A stretch of DNA of 64,000 nt, from contig NC_016476.1 of the NCBI RefSeq assembly GCF_000226095.1, positions 1,860,001 through 1,924,000 on the forward strand. Reading direction: 5' to 3'. The position numbers were made by a program, and so were the translations under genes. Origin of the DNA: Thermothelomyces thermophilus ATCC 42464. Taxonomy: Eukaryota; Ascomycota; Sordariomycetes; Sordariales; Chaetomiaceae. The notes under the pieces are model-generated. The model was not told the DNA's origin, ran no database searches, and saw only the letters and a list, made by a program, of their open reading frames with translations. Shown here in pieces: positions 32,676 through 43,279 of the stretch (positions are counted from its first letter, which is position 1; every line of letters starts with the position of its first letter).

Positions 32676-34663
32676 TTAGTGAGGCTGACCAATGCCGAGG
32701 TGCTCGACATTAGCCTTGACGATCCGGAGGGTGTTCGTGTTGCCCATACCACCCTATAGTCGTTACAGTTAGTAATTTCCAGTGTGATGAACACCCAGAC
32801 AAGGTTCGACCATACCTTCCAGCCCTGCACAACCACGACAGTCTCGCCCTCGGTGAGGATGCCCAGGTCGATGGCATGGTGGAGACCCCACTTGATACGA
32901 CGGTCGACATCCTCTTGCCAGTTGACCTTGCTGAAATCGGGCTTGGATTCGGGGAAGAGGAACGGATAGACGCCCCGGTACAAGTGGGCATACCGAGAAG
33001 AAGAGGGGTTGCGGGTGATCATGATGATTGGGCACACAGGCCGGTACTTAGAGATGAGCCGGGCTGACTCGCCGGACGTGGAGAGTACAAAGATGGCGGA
33101 GGCGTTGAGATCAAGCGAAGCGCGGACAGCAGCCATGGCGCAAGACTCGACAATTGACACGGGCCGTTTGACGAGGGTGCACAACTCTTCGAAGTGGCTG
33201 ACATATGGGATCGAGTTCTCAGCCTTGAGGCAGGCTAAGCTCATCTCGCGGACAGCCTCGTAGGGGTAGTTGCCCTTGGCAGTCTCGCCGGAAAGCTATC
33301 ATGACACGTTAGCGTGACTCGGTGCCGGGTACGTAAGAGCCATCCTACCATGACACAGTCCGCGCCGTCGGTGACAGCGTTGCCAACGTCGCTGATCTCA
33401 GCCCTGGTGGGCCTGGGGTTCTTGATCATGGACTCGAGCATTTGCGTTGCGCAGATGACGGGCTTGCCGGCAATGTTGCACATGGCGATGATCTTCTTCT
33501 GAGCAGCGAACACCTCCGCAGCCGGAATTTCGATACCAAGGTCACCACGGGCAACCATCACGCCATCAGTTTCGGCGAGAATCTCGGGGAAGTTGTTAAG
33601 CCCTTGGCGGTTCTCAATCTTGGCGATGATCTGGATGTGGCGGCCCTCCTCACCAAGAACCTCGCGGATGTCCCTGATGTCCTGCGCCCTCCGAATGAAG
33701 GCTGTGAGCTCATGTTAGCCAGACCTGCGCTCCGAGGATACAAGGCTTCTGGGCCTCTCGGCAGCCCCAAACGAGGACTCACAAGCAAAGATCATGTCGA
33801 CATTGTTCTTGACACCAAACCGGAGGTCGGCCTTGTCTTTCTCTGAGAGGGCGGGCAGGTCGACATCCGTGTTGGGCAGGTTAACACCCTTGCGAGACGA
33901 GATGAAGCCATTGTTGCGCGCGCGCGCCTTGATGTTCTTGTCATCGACAACCTCAAGCACCTCGAATGCCAACACACCGTCGTCCACGTAAATGATGCGC
34001 CCGGGCTCAATCACCTTGGTGATGTTCTTGTAGTCGATGTACCTTGCGAAAGTCAGCCTTGAGGTTTCACGGTAGAACAAGAAGACTTACATGTTTTCGG
34101 TAGTGCAGGCCGTCGCATATTTCTCGTCGGTGGTGATGTTGATGATGTGGCCGGCCGAGATTGGGAGATCAGCATCGTCAACGGTGTTACCCGTCCGGAT
34201 TTCCGGCCCCTTGGTATCAAGAGCGATGGCAATCGGGCGGCCGTTCTGGACCTTCTCAGCCTGGCGGGCATTGTCGATGACGCTCTCTGCACACTCAGCG
34301 GTTAACTACCTATCTTGTCTTCACAATGCCAAGATGTGCGGCGTAGTAAGGGGAGACTGCGTTGGTGGGGCCGAATACTGTTGAGCGGGACCCGGGCATC
34401 CACCAACATCGGATCGGGGATCGACATTGGCAAGCAGGGGACGTACGGTGATATTCGTAGCTGCCGTGGGAGAAGTTCATCCGCACAACGTTCAGGCCGG
34501 CCTCGCGGAGCTTGTTGATGGCTTCAACCGAGTTGGTCTTGGGGCCGATGGTGCAGATGATCGACGTCCGGCGCAGGTTCCGCTCCGGCTGGTACGCCGT
34601 GTCCAGCTGCGACAGCCATTCGATCTTGCCGCCGAGCTGGAGATGGTCGAGTGCAGTCGCCAT
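32676..34663 (-). CDS. pki1: Pyruvate kinase
   Basis: Last step of glycolysis: phosphoenolpyruvate + ADP to pyruvate + ATP, cytosolic. Minus-strand exons: 34663-34447, 34286-34091, 34042-33783, 33701-33349, 33295-32816 and 32753-32676; five GT-AG introns of 160, 48, 81, 53 and 62 nt. The product is 527 aa, the usual fungal length. Diagnostic motifs are intact: [13 protein letters not shown] and [10 protein letters not shown] at the N-terminus, KGPEIRTG, the active-site Lys in [22 protein letters not shown], and [20 protein letters not shown] joined to [15 protein letters not shown]. The C-terminal domain ends EHLGIGQPH. The allosteric fructose-1,6-bisphosphate site lies in that domain in this family. 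A probable 5' untranslated intron precedes it, and a divergent small gene starts at 35753. Confidence 0.97.
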
Positions 34664-35752
34664 TGTGGAAACTAACACACTGAAGGATCTGTAAGCGGTG
34701 TTCGCAAAAAATCGCGCGAGGCAGAGGGATCCAAACAAGTTGGGAACTCGAAAGCCTGAAACCGATCCGGTTAGCAATCTCCGACTCCGGAGGCGAAAGC
34801 GCTTGCGCGAGAAATAACTGAATTCGGGGTCTAGGGTTTGCAAGTGGACTTTGGGGCAGAATGTGTATCAGGAAGAATCGAGTGCAGCACCAGCACAATG
34901 GATAACTTCCATCCAAAGCCAGCCGAACTCGTCGTACACGGGCAGGGCGAGTGGCTGTTGGTTGGGCTTGCCCCACGGTGCAGGAGGAAAAGATACACAA
35001 CGAATCAGAACTGAAGATGACCAGGGAAAAAAAGAATAAACTTACCTCAGAAAACCGCGACAATTCAGCGGTCGAGGGAGCGGAAACAGGAAAAGGGATC
35101 GGGGCCGGCGAGAAAATGTTGGGAGATCTGTTCGGGGAGAAAAATTGACCCTTTTTCGATGGAGGGGAGCTCGTTCCTCCCCCACGCTGCTGGCCCCTCT
35201 TTCCTGAGGTGGGCTAGAAAATACGGGGCTTCGAGGTACATTCGGCGAGGCCGCATCGAACTGCATTACACCCAAACCTCGTTCGCCAATACCTGCTTGC
35301 GAGTTGAGTATCCATTCCTTCCTCCACCACAATGCCAATAAGTCATATTATTGATGAACTTGCGCCAAACAGGTGTTGCAGGGCGACCATCAAAAGCGCC
35401 GGCATCGAAGTTCCGGTACTCGGTGTGTAATGTTGGGGCGTTATCAGGGGACAGGACCCCTGACGTGAGCCGATAAGGGACCCCAAGCCACTGCTCGTGA
35501 CCCAGCACGTGTTCTGGAGGCTCAAGCTTTGGCCAGCCTGGGCAAGGGTCAGGTGGTGGAATGACCCGCTTGGCTGCTTCGGTTGCGCGCGCATCCGGCT
35601 GTTCATCTCTCAGAAGGCAACAAACGACACCGAAGGACTCGGTTTCCACGTCGCCTTGATTGCTACGCCCCGCCGCTCCAGGACGCAATATAACTATTCG
35701 ATAAGCTCTGCCGGTCAACCTCGTTTTCGACATCGCAGAACAGCGGCCAAAG
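34664..35752. other. Shared divergent promoter region (pyruvate kinase / small DUF1748-type gene)
   Basis: 1.09 kb between two divergent start codons, GC-rich and pyrimidine/purine asymmetric near 35040-35160. It includes the possible leader intron of the pyruvate kinase gene. No further gene seen. Confidence 0.55.
34756..35045 (-). promoter_or_regulatory. Possible 5' UTR intron of pyruvate kinase
   Basis: On the minus strand, CTGAG|GTAAGTTT at 35046/35045 is a strong donor, and TTTCAG|GC at 34756 is a good acceptor 92 nt upstream of the ATG. A 290-nt leader intron would fit a highly expressed glycolytic gene. It is inferred from signals only. Confidence 0.45.
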
Positions 35753-36279
35753 ATGGTGGTGCGTGCTATCCCTGACCGGCGCTTGTTTACCGAGGCCAGT
35801 CCTCGGCTCTGTCGTCGCTTCGGAGTCTAAGATTTGCTCCCAGCTCCTCGACTTGCTGACTTTTGGGTTATGGTCGAAGCTCGGACGGTTGACCCATTAT
35901 GCCTTCGACGCTGTGCTCTGTAAGTTTCCGTCGCATCTCGCTGCGCAGCGGGGCCGGTCGGCTGACGGTCTCTCGACTAGTCTCCGCATTTCTCGCGGGT
36001 ATGAAGCGCTCGACAGGCTTGACGTGAGTGAAGTACCTCGAACCGATCCGTTGCTGCAAAAAGGGGGCGCCTAGCGCTCCGTCGGCGAACACGAGGCTGA
36101 TCGTTGCTCCCCCGTTATTGGGGGTGTTGCAAAGGCTCAGTTTCAAGACGGAGAAGGTGGCCGGGGACAACAAGGAAATGTCCAAATGGGTCGATAAGTA
36201 CCTCGGCGTTGGCGAGTGGGTGATGGATCAGTCGGTCGCCATTGCCGGTTCGAGCGGGTGGTTCGAGCGGACGCGGTAG
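35753..36279 (+). CDS. Small conserved DUF1748-type protein, 77 aa, four exons with a 6-nt first exon
   Basis: Exons 35753-35758, 35880-35919, 35981-36023 and 36135-36279 give 77 aa; introns are 121, 61 and 111 nt, all GT-AG (donors GTGCGT, GTAAGT, GTGAGT). The first exon holds only Met-Val. The spliced protein begins MVLGRLTHYAFDAVL, runs through SAFLAGMKRSTGLT and ends VDKYLGVGEWV ... GWFERTR. That order (LTHYAFDAVL, AG-KRSTGL, a Lys/Glu-rich middle, YLG-GEWV, aromatic end) is what I know of the DUF1748 family of very small fungal proteins, whose yeast member is, I believe, YIL156W-B; the function is unknown. Each of the three junctions restores the family motif, so the model is well supported despite no exon being long. 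It is divergent from pyruvate kinase. Confidence 0.85.
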
Positions 36280-39200
36280 AAACGAACCTTCGCTTCGGAT
36301 GGCGTATGGGGCGGGAGGGTAAAACCGGTACTGTCCCGGGGATGGGACGACAGCTTTTCTAGCTGGAGATGTAGTGGGCCGGCCGATCGAGCTCGGGCTG
36401 GGCCGGAGGTTTCCCGTGATACCGGGCTCCTCAATTAGGTCTCATGGGTGGCGTTCTGGTTGACTTTGGTGGGTGCTTTAGCCTCGAAATTCAATTTTAT
36501 GGTTTCGTGCATCATTTCTTCTTTTCCCATTCTTTCTATTTTTCCTTCTTCTTTCCGCAACACTTTTGGTGCGCAATTTTGCTGGGTTTCTCTGTTGCCA
36601 GCTTTTGTCGGCCGTGGCACCCCGCGTCTTTCCGATTGTCCGTCTGCTCGGGATGACGTTAGCCGAGGCTGTTTGGATCTGATGGGGCTCCATCAGAAGC
36701 CAAACGAGGTGCAGTGACATCAAAATGTCAATTTTGCGACTTGCACGAGGATAACTGTGAAAGCCGGGTATAACCTACCGTTCCTCTCCTGTCACGACCT
36801 TCCAATTGGTGAACAAGCCAGATCGAGTGTGATCAAAGGGGGGAAATCTTAACACCTTGGAGTTCAAAGGCCTTCCTTAAATGGCAGGGGGGAAGCCAAC
36901 ACAGAACTTTTTCATGTCTTACTTCTCTTTCTGGGTATGCTGATAGCATCAGAGGGGGAAGTGCTATTGAGAGTAGATCTATAGTCTTAGGGATGTTTGT
37001 ACAAGTCTGTGGGTATTTCTCTTTCTTCGAGCAATTCATTTCTACTCATAAGTTGCCAGTACGTGGTGAACCCATGAACAACCCGAGACGAGGCCGTTGA
37101 TATGGTTTATTGCAAGCCGAACTCTCATGACTACTGACTTCTGCAGAGGCTCAACTGTCTCCTACACCCCGCCCCGACCAGGAGACCGGAGACCTTAAAG
37201 TAGTTAGGGAAGGGATTTGTCGAGAGCTGATTGACGCTGATTGAGCCAGCTCCTGGACACCCGCCCCACGTGGAAGCAGGATACAGTTTTACGAACCTCT
37301 CTTGGTACTGTACAAACATGGCTGTGCATTCCGTACAAACGATATTACTCGTAGAGCGCTCAAGCAACGAGCAAGAGAAGCGTGATTCGAGCAACTTGGA
37401 ACGCCGGCATGCCAACCAACCGACCTTCTCTACGATTCTATCAAAGGCGCTTTAGGAATAATTCAGAGGCGATACGCTGGTTCGTGTAGTAACAAGAAAG
37501 CCTGGTGCAGGAGAATGAGGTTGTGCGATGCTGAGTGTAGTTGCCGTGTGTTTCACGAGATTAATTGCTCAGTCTTTAGATGGAAGTGGACCAGCTTGAA
37601 ACACGACTGCTAGGCGCGAAGCTGAAATGGCCATCGTGAGCTGAAGGACAGTCGCAGCTCAACGGTGAGTTTGGCGTCTTAGCAAACAGGCTGCGGCTTG
37701 CGCTGCGTAGTAGTGCACCGCGGTGAGTTGTCTCGACTCTGTCTCACAACCCTTGGCACCGTGTTTGATGGCGGCGGATCAGATTAAGCGCGGGATAGGG
37801 AGTGGTTGCAAGGGCTGAGATCCGCGACAGGAGGCCGAAGCGAGGAGCATCCGAGCCCCGGACTGGGGTGCAACTGCTAAAACTGCTTACACTATCCGTA
37901 CTCCGTAGTGCTTGCTATCCCTCTGCGACGGCCATGGAGCTAGCACAGTAGACAGTTATCACCAATTATGGCGAAGAATGCAATTAGCTTGAAAAGATTG
38001 CGAACTGAAGCGTTATAAACGGCGTGGTAATGATCCATACAACTCCGTATACCACGCAGGTGCGTCGTATACCGTCTCTAGTTACTGCATCCGTACCTTA
38101 CCTGTATCGCTACCGCTTACGGAGGGTGCACAGGCCACATCTACTTAAGTAGTGTAATCCGTAATCCGTACACTAATTCCCCAGTTAGGCTGTGGGGAGC
38201 CTCGGCCAAGAAACGGCAAGTACCCTTGGCAGGTCCTGGAATCTCATTTGACGCAGAACGGGCCCCTTGCATACACAGTACGGCCAGGAATTGTGCTGAG
38301 CTCGAGGCTCAAAAGTTTGAGCTGACGGCTTGGCTCCTACACTAGTGTACTCCGTACACAGCGCGTAAAAGAGTTTCCAGTTGGAGACAATGAGACGAAA
38401 GATCGGTCCCTGGTCCGTGTGCATGTGGAGCCGAAACAGCGCCCACTAGCCCATGGATAGGATGATGGCGCGAACGCCTGCCCCGTGCCCCTGTTCTCGG
38501 GTTAGGAAGTCTGCTTGTCCGAACCCATCTACTCCGTAAAGTACACTAGCCAGACAAGCGCACGGCCGCCAGTCGGGTTAAGCGTGGTAGTATCCCCTTG
38601 AAACCTTCCTGAGGGTTGTCCCTCGCCGTCTTCCGGACGATGGCGGTCTTGGTGCAAGGCTACACCCTTGCAAGCGCTCGGAAGTAGCACCGCCCGATGC
38701 GCCCGGCGGGTTAACACCGTCCCATACCGAGCGATTTCACTCCTGCATTCCGTGTGGGAAACGATTCTCGCAGGCATGGGTCCTCGTCCCGTCACCTCAA
38801 CGCTCTTCGTCCCAACTCGGCGGTGATCCAAAAAGAGGAACCCGGAAACATCGAGGAGGCTCTGTTGGCTGGGCCAGATTCCATGCAGGCACCCTCGCTT
38901 CAGATCCACGCCTCTTGTCCATCTTGACATCAGACGGTGCGGAGCAGGGGACCCGGGGTATGTGTAGCGCAAGCAGAAGAGTCTCAGGGGGCGCCTTCGC
39001 TGGGCCCGAGTTCTTGACTCCCTTCGCCTCGCCGCACACTGCCCAACCCTGTTCCTGCGATCGGCTGAAGTCAGCGTCCTGACAAGGGTTGGAACAGGGC
39101 TTCCGTTTCTTGCCCAGACCATCATGCCTTTGACCTTGGTTCATGCTCCACTGCTGCTACCCCAGCTACGCGGGAGCATGATCGCCATTAGGGGGCCGCG

Positions 39201-39524
39201 TGCAAAGAGCCAAGCTCCTGGCGTATACCAGCTACACTAGTTCTTCCTCCCATTCATGTCCCACAGATTCGCGAGGAAGGGGTGCTGGGTCTTGTATATA
39301 ACCTCGGCGTTGGCCCCCCAAAGTCGATGCCTCCTGATCTTTCCCAGCAAGCTGCTCATGTTTGTTCTTTTGGGGCCTTCTTTTCCAGTTCTGTGAACTT
39401 TCGTTTCGTTTCGCCGCTCATTCACTTTGATCTACATTCCCTCTAACCGCGAGGTCGGTTTTTCGATTCGTTCGACGTTGAGTTTACACATTCTACGATC
39501 TCTCTACGAGCCGGTTTCGTCATC
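36280..39524. other. 3.2-kb region without a supported gene
   Basis: Mixed composition. A pyrimidine-rich stretch (36518-36560) occurs early. Several TACTCCGTA 9-mers (near 37899, 38348 and 38530) and related GTAATCCGTA motifs (38160-38172) are scattered. A medium open frame on the minus strand (about 38529-39125) has shuffled-looking composition and no family. The last about 150 bp is likely the promoter of the gene at 39525. I see no RNA gene. Confidence 0.45.
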
Positions 39525-40172
39525 ATGTACTCCAAGCTCTCAGTCATTGCCGCCCTGGTGGCTCTCGTCGAGGCCCGGTTTGGGCAGGAAGGCCTCGTCC
39601 AGAGCAAGATCTCTGCCCTGAGCAACTTCGGAAACCCTGGGCAGGCCGCCACGCTTGCTGGTGCCAGCCCCGGCGTGCTTCTTGCTGGTGCCAATGCTTG
39701 CGCTAAGGTGAATTTACTCGAACTCGTATGACTGGCAAGAGTGCTCACCCCTTCAAGCTCGAACTCGCCGATCAGATCGTCTCGGAGCTCGGAAACGACC
39801 CCGAGGTCATTGCTGCCGCTGCCGCCCTGGTTGCCGCGGAGAAGAACTTCAACCCATTCGTCACCTCCATTCCTACCATTTGCTCCGATCCCAATCTCCC
39901 CGCTACCCCGGAGCTCCGTGGCATTGTTCCTCTTGTCGATCCGGCTGTCGTTGGTTCGGACATTGAGAATGCCAACTCGGCCACCTCCCTGACCAATCCC
40001 TTCAATGCCGATGGCCTCAGCCAGGCGGATGTCGCCATAGCCAACGGTTTCTCCAACTTCACTGCCCAAGCTTCTGACGGGTCTACTACTGGCGGAAACG
40101 CTGGCGGCAACAACGGCAACAACAACGGCAACAACAACGGCAACAATAACGGCAACAACAACGGGAACAACG

Positions 40173-40203
<31 letters not shown>

Positions 40204-40702
40204 GAACAATAATGGCAACGGAAATGCCAACAACGGCAATAACAATGGTAACGGCGGTACTACCCGCTGCGGTCGCAACAGAAACAACAAAAACAGAAAC
40301 GGCAACAACGGGAACAATAATGGCAACAATGGCAACGGAAATGCCAACAACGGCAATAACAACGGCAACAACGGCGGCAACGGCGGCAACGGCGGCAACA
40401 ACAACAGCACCGCCACCGATTTCGGTTCCTGCGACCCGACCATGAAGTTCGAGGGCGGCCTCGGGGGACGTCCGGCCGATGAGTTCACGTTCCAGTCCAA
40501 CGACCCGCAGATCGCGGCCAACCAGCAGGAGGCCCTCAACCCCAACATCATCACGAACCGCATCTGCGACGAGCTGACCAACATCTGCGGCGCCAACGAC
40601 GCCGCCAAGGCCGTCTGCAGGGACGCCCAGGCCCAGATCCAGGCGCTCGGCACGCGCGACGCCACGACGGCGGAGACGTGGAACCGCTTGCTGGGGTTCT
40701 GA
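39525..40702 (+). CDS. Secreted protein with Asn/Gly-rich tandem repeats, 375 aa
   Basis: Exons 39525-39707 and 39758-40702 (50-nt intron, GTGAAT donor, CAAG acceptor) encode 375 aa. A signal peptide is plausible (MYSKLSVIAALVALVEA, about 1-17). The N-terminal domain (about 18-175) is helical and Ala/Leu/Asn-rich with two Cys (in NACAK and TICSDP). A repeat block of NGNN and NGGN units (about 180-285) includes a larger duplicated module, interrupted by one basic insert (RCGRNRNNKNRNG). The C-terminal domain (about 290-375) has four Cys (CDPTMKFEGGLGGRPADEF; then CDELTNIC and VCRDAQAQIQAL) and ends WNRLLGF. The globular ends flanking a hydrophilic repeat suggest a cell-wall or extracellular structural protein. 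Similar fungal proteins are often annotated as circumsporozoite-like, a label based only on the repeats. Function unknown. Confidence 0.82.
40099..40402 (+). repeat. Coding tandem repeats of (GGCAACAAC)-type units
   Basis: About 100 codons of Asn/Gly repeats inside the secreted protein gene. A longer unit containing GGAAATGCCAACAACGGC occurs twice (about 40218 and 40337), so a module of roughly 120 nt has been duplicated. The array is a multiple of three throughout. Confidence 0.88.
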
Positions 40703-41752
40703 TGTGGTGGTTTAAAAAGGGGGAGTACACCTCTGTAAGAGGAGAGGTTGCTACCGTGGGCGATTTTGTTGCGATTGATGAAGGATGCGTGTCGTTGAGA
40801 CTTGACAACGCGCGCGACGACGAGTAAGGAATCGTGATCATCAACGGATAAGGGTATGCGCTGTATCTGCGCTGATCTTTGGTTGGGCCTTATTTATCAT
40901 GGGAGTTGATTGCATGATGGAGTTATTGTGGCTTGGTATCACAAATTGAGAAGCGTAGCAGCGTACGCTGTACGTCGCACATACAAATTCCCTTGCCGTA
41001 GTAGTTCTGGCCAAAGTGAAGGTGCGTAAGGTACTGTACTTACTCCGTACGATGAAACGGAGTTGGTGGAGATCGCTGTTGCGCCGCCTCCGGAAGCGTT
41101 TCCGAAATCCACAGCCCGTCTCTCCGACCAGTGATCCACCAGATCGGCTCCATCCGAGCCATTCGTGTCACCTCTTTCTTGATGGAGTCTAGATGTAGCT
41201 TCCGAGCGACTCGAGCAGCTCAACCGGCCGCCTTGTCGGTTTCGGGAAGCTACTCCGTACCTGCAGGCACTAATGCATATGCGACATGTTCCGTATTTTT
41301 GCACTCAATAGTGAGCTCTCAGGCCTAGGTATCGAAAGTGTCATACCCGTACCGTATGCCCCCGCGAGCAGCCCGCAGATCGGAGCTCGGCGCTCCGGTG
41401 CGCGGGGAAATACTGCCTACCTTGGGAGAGGGTGGGTTTGATGGATGGTGGCTGCTATCGCACCTTGGGAATATGACAGCAGATGGCGTCACGAGTGGAG
41501 TGACGGGACAATCTTGAGTTTCTATTTCCTTCCTTTTCGAGTTCCACCGTGCTTGATAATCGGGTAGACACGTTTGAGAACCTTACTCCAACTACGGAGT
41601 GGTGCAGCAACATTCCCGTCCTTGTTTGGAGTGATGGATATCTGCTATTCATATTTTCTCCGCTCTCACAACCCCCACGCAATCCTCACACAGCAGCACT
41701 CCAAACGCAACCGATACGCCCCCTTGGTACAAGGAGACGAGAGCACCGCACA
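40703..41752. other. Intergenic region
   Basis: 3' flank of the Asn-rich gene and promoter of the MDR gene. It includes TACTCCGTA copies at 41041 and 41251. No gene seen. Confidence 0.55.
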
Positions 41753-43010
41753 ATGTCGCCCACGATGAAGGAAGCACTCGTTAGCAAAGGTAACGAGCTT
41801 CTCCCGACCGCCCCTGTTTTTATCTCGCGGAATCTCGAACCACATTGCGATCTGACACCACATCTCGCTCAGGAACCCAAGTCGAGATCGTGGACTCGCC
41901 CATTCCGAACCCGAACGAGAACCAGGTTCTCATCAAGGTGGTCGTCTCGGGCTCCAATCCCAAAGACTGGAAACTGCCCGAGTGGTTTGGCGGCTCGACC
42001 AATCAGGGCGACGACATCGCCGGCATCGTCGAGAAGGTCGGCGCCAATGTCTTCGAGTTCAAGCCGGGCGACCGCGTGGCCGCCTTCCACGAGATGCGCA
42101 CCTCGGGAGGCAGCTATGCCGAGTACGCCATCGCATGGCAGCACACGACCTTCCACATCCCCGAGTCGGTCAGCTTTGAGGGTTCGTCGCCGTCCCCCCT
42201 CCCCTCCCCCCGGCGCGTCTTCCCAGACCCCCCCCTCTTTCAGCTTATAATTATGCATTACCGACAAGGAGTACTGACCAGAGCCCGCCCAAACCCCAAA
42301 CAGAGGCCGCTGCCGTCCCCCTCGCCGCCATGACGGCGGCCGTGGGTCTGTACCTGCGCCTGGGCCTGCCGCAGCCGTGGTCGCCCGCGACGACGCAGAC
42401 GCCGCTCATCATCTACGGCGCCGCCTCGGCGGTGGGCATCTACGCGGTGCAGCTCGCCCGGCGCAGCAACATCCACCCGATCCTGTGCGTCGCCGGCCGC
42501 GCGACCGACTACGTCGCCGGCTTCCTCGACCCGAGCAAGGGCGACGCCGTCGTCGACTACCGGCAGGGCGACGAGGCCGTCGTCTCGGGCCTGGTCCGGG
42601 CCCTGGACGGCAGGCCGCCCGTCGCGCACGTGCTGGACGCCGTGTCGGAGAAGAGCAGCGTCCCCAACGTCGTCGAGGTGCTGAAGCGCGCCGGCGCCCG
42701 CGACGCCCAGGGCAAGCTCGGCGCCAAGGTCACCTTCGTGCTGGGCGTCGAGCAGGACCTGCCCGAGGGGGTCGACAAGACCCTCACCATGGTCGGCACC
42801 GTGCACAAGGAGGCCAAGGACTTTGGCTACGTCTACTTCAGGTACTTCGCCAAGGGCCTGCAGGAGGGCTGGTTCAAGCCGCAGAGGACCGAGGTGGTGC
42901 CCGGGGGCCTGGGAGGTATCCAAACGGCGCTGCTGAACCTGAGGGACGGCAAGGCGAGCGCGGTCAAGTACGTCTTTAGGATCGCGGAGACGGAAGGGGT
43001 CCAGAGGTAG
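41753..43010 (+). CDS. MDR-family zinc-type oxidoreductase (ToxD/enoyl-reductase-like), 350 aa
   Basis: Medium-chain dehydrogenase/reductase, probably NADPH-dependent. Exons are 41753-41789 (37 nt), 41873-42181 and 42304-43010; introns 83 and 122 nt, 350 aa. The N-terminal GroES-like domain contains VLIKVVVSGSNPKDWKL and GDDIAGIVEKVGANV, and GDRVAAFHEM. The Rossmann domain has IIYGAASAVGIYAVQLA (about 155-171). The Asn-Pro-Lys-Asp motif replaces the catalytic-zinc Cys, so this belongs to the non-zinc, quinone-oxidoreductase/enoyl-reductase side of the family, as in ToxD-like proteins. Such enzymes are trans enoyl reductases in some polyketide pathways, but there is no polyketide synthase here, so a stand-alone reductase is more likely. 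Confidence 0.87.
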
Positions 43011-43279
43011 ATTAGGTTTCAGATGTCGAGCCGTAAACCAGATGATTAAAGTTCGAAAAGTTCTTTTTCTTTTTGGTGGCAGTGTGCCTCGAGTGTGTCT
43101 CTGAAAACAATGGCTTGTCTTGTCCGCCCCTCCGTCCCTCCGTCCCTCCCTCTCTCTCTCTCTCTCTCTCTATACTCCCTGGGCGAACCATGCCGCAAGG
43201 AAGTAACATCAATTGACCAGACTTCCACCACAGCGGACGTACGACAAAGAGTCGCAGTGCGTCTTCTCCCGCCGCCCGT

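Noticed and set aside
38529-39125. 198-codon minus-strand frame
   Set aside because: Composition looks random, no domain and no splice partner.
39772-40665. Leu/Pro-rich minus-strand frame opposite the Asn-rich gene
   Set aside because: Antisense of the GGCAACAAC repeat; the sense strand has a signal peptide and intron signals.
41753-43010. MDR gene considered as part of a polyketide cluster
   Set aside because: No polyketide synthase, transporter or other tailoring gene nearby; neighbours are PRP17 and an Asn-rich secreted protein.
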